DNA of 57,191 nucleotides from Lentilactobacillus kisonensis DSM 19906 = JCM 15041 (GTDB lineage: Bacteria; Bacillota; Bacilli; Lactobacillales; Lactobacillaceae), in the NCBI RefSeq assembly GCF_001434135.1, contig NZ_AZEB01000019.1:1-57191 (forward strand), written 5' to 3'. Shown here piece after piece: positions 56,397 to 57,191 of this stretch. The notes below the pieces were generated by a model that was given only the letters and a program-made list of their open reading frames with translations, made no database searches and was not told where the DNA came from. The position numbers and the translations under genes were made by a program. How positions within the stretch are numbered: position 1 is the first letter of the stretch; each line of letters begins with the position of its first letter.

Positions 56397-56909
56397 ATGG
56401 ATCATCAGTTAACTAGAATTAGTAAACGAATTTCATACACCTTACGCCATCACCCTGAGAAGATTGGGCTCTCTTTGGATCCATATGGCCGGGTGGACTT
56501 AAAATCATTTATTAGCCATTTCAATCATCACTATGGCACGCCGATTAGTGAAGCTTTAATTAAAGAAATTATGGCTCAAAGTGACAAGCAACGTTATGCC
56601 ATTGAAGGTGGTACAATTAGGGCACTATATGGGCATAGTGTCCCTGTCAAGCCGCTAACAGCGCCGAAGATGCCACCGAAATTTTTATATCACGGCACGA
56701 CCCATGCGGCGGCCAAGTTTATTGTGGATGAGGGGCTGAAAAAAATGGACCGTGATTTTGTCCATCTTTCCGCTAATCAACAGATGGCTGTCCAAGTGGG
56801 TAAACGCCGGGATCCATCACCAGTTATTTTTGAAGTGGCGGCAATGGAAGCTGCCAATGATGGTGGGTTGTTTTATCACAATAGATGTTGGGAAAACCCG
56901 GTATTTTAA
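56397..56909 (+). CDS. kptA: RNA 2'-phosphotransferase (KptA/Tpt1) homologue, C-terminus possibly frameshifted
   Basis: NAD-dependent enzyme that in eukaryotes removes the splice-junction 2'-phosphate from tRNA; bacterial copies have no settled role. The N-terminal winged-helix part (SKRISYTLRHHPEKIGLSLD) with the RHHP core, the second-domain FLYHGTTHAAAKFIVDEGL and HLSANQQMAVQVGKRR are clear. The normal end (NGVWLTxxVPxxYI) is not intact: this frame gives NRCW and stops after ENPVF, while the +1 frame from about 56890 reads KTRYFNAEM, which loosely resembles the expected tail. A one-base change in GGGAAAA is possible. Confidence 0.75.
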   Translation: MDHQLTRISKRISYTLRHHPEKIGLSLDPYGRVDLKSFISHFNHHYGTPISEALIKEIMAQSDKQRYAIEGGTIRALYGHSVPVKPLTAPKMPPKFLYHGTTHAAAKFIVDEGLKKMDRDFVHLSANQQMAVQVGKRRDPSPVIFEVAAMEAANDGGLFYHNRCWENPVF

Positions 56910-57085
56910 TGCCGAGATGAATCAACGACTTTGGCATACTGGAGCTGTTGCTTGGTTTTTGAAAAATGAATCCGTGATTGTTGGGATGGATCCGACTCCC
57001 CCATTTTGGCCGCCTTCAGTTTCTAAAAATTGTTAACGCCATGATATAATATGATTATCGAATCTGAATATCAGGGGGGATCCAA

Positions 57086-57191
57086 ATGGTTTTGGCCGGG
57101 GTGAAGTTAAGAATCTATCCGAATCAGGCCCAACAGCTCAAGATTAAGCTGAATTTTGGTTATAATCGGTTTGTCTGGAACCAAATGTTAA
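57086..57191 (+). CDS. tnpB: IS200/IS605-type TnpB, N-terminal part (runs off the right edge)
   Basis: ATG 57086 follows a GGGGGG ribosome-binding site and opens a frame to the window edge. The first 35 residues contain KLRIYPNQAQQ and GYNRFVWNQML, the N-terminal helix-turn-helix signature of TnpB (OrfB_IS605), the RNA-guided nuclease ancestral to Cas12. No tnpA lies within 1 kb upstream; kptA does. The nuclease domain and omega-RNA are outside the window. Confidence 0.85.
   Translation, partial: MVLAGVKLRIYPNQAQQLKIKLNFGYNRFVWNQML

Overview
The window is the replication-origin region of a low-to-mid GC Firmicute, most likely a member of the Lactobacillaceae. This is inferred from gene order (dnaA-dnaN-yaaA-recF-gyrB-gyrA, rpsF-ssb-rpsR, gdpP-rplI-dnaB, walRKHIJ-htrA-rlmH on one side; rpmH-rnpA-yidC-jag-mnmE-mnmG on the other), from the T-box/GlnR/CcpA style of regulation, and from the lactate oxidase, GPH-transporter and GH51 content. 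I cannot name the species. The origin lies near 34.2-36.2 kb. Genes left of it run mostly leftward and genes right of it mostly rightward, so core genes are co-oriented with replication.

Left arm (minus strand unless noted): rlmH (351-830) with a dense DnaA-box cluster in its upstream region; htrA; the WalRK operon with yycH, yycI and yycJ; a plus-strand tRNA-Lys(CTT); dnaB, rplI, gdpP; an amino-acid permease with a GlnR-like box; a plus-strand NhaC-type transporter behind a tyrosine T-box; rpsR, ssb, rpsF with a leader that can hide the rpsF Shine-Dalgarno; a frameshifted lactate oxidase; a BceRS-BceAB-type peptide-antibiotic sensing and detoxification module; gyrA, gyrB, recF, yaaA, dnaN, dnaA. 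Two parS sites are visible, one upstream of gyrA and one between mnmE and mnmG.

Right arm (plus unless noted): rpmH, rnpA, yidC, a minus-strand CDF transporter, jag, mnmE, mnmG, an SDR oxidoreductase, a minus-strand Bcr/CflA-type exporter, lepB, then a carbohydrate locus. That locus holds a large unrecognised protein that may be a glycosidase, a GPH sugar symporter, a GH51 arabinofuranosidase with an in-frame nonsense codon, and a divergent AraC regulator with a CcpA-like site. A phosphoglycerate-mutase-like phosphatase, a tRNA 2'-phosphotransferase homologue with an odd C-terminus and the start of an IS605-type tnpB follow.

The most striking feature is a family of about 24 near-complete intergenic repeats of roughly 115-125 bp (plus fragments). 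Each can fold end-to-end into a long interrupted hairpin. Copies differ in sequence, yet both arms of each stem change together, so pairing is preserved. Copies sit alone or in head-to-tail arrays of 2-4, and one end often touches a neighbouring stop codon. One copy is split by a 144-bp MITE with perfect 8-bp target duplications, which resembles an ISL3-family derivative. I did not find a recognisable new defence or biosynthetic system; the repeat family and the uncharacterised sugar locus are the best candidates for something undescribed.
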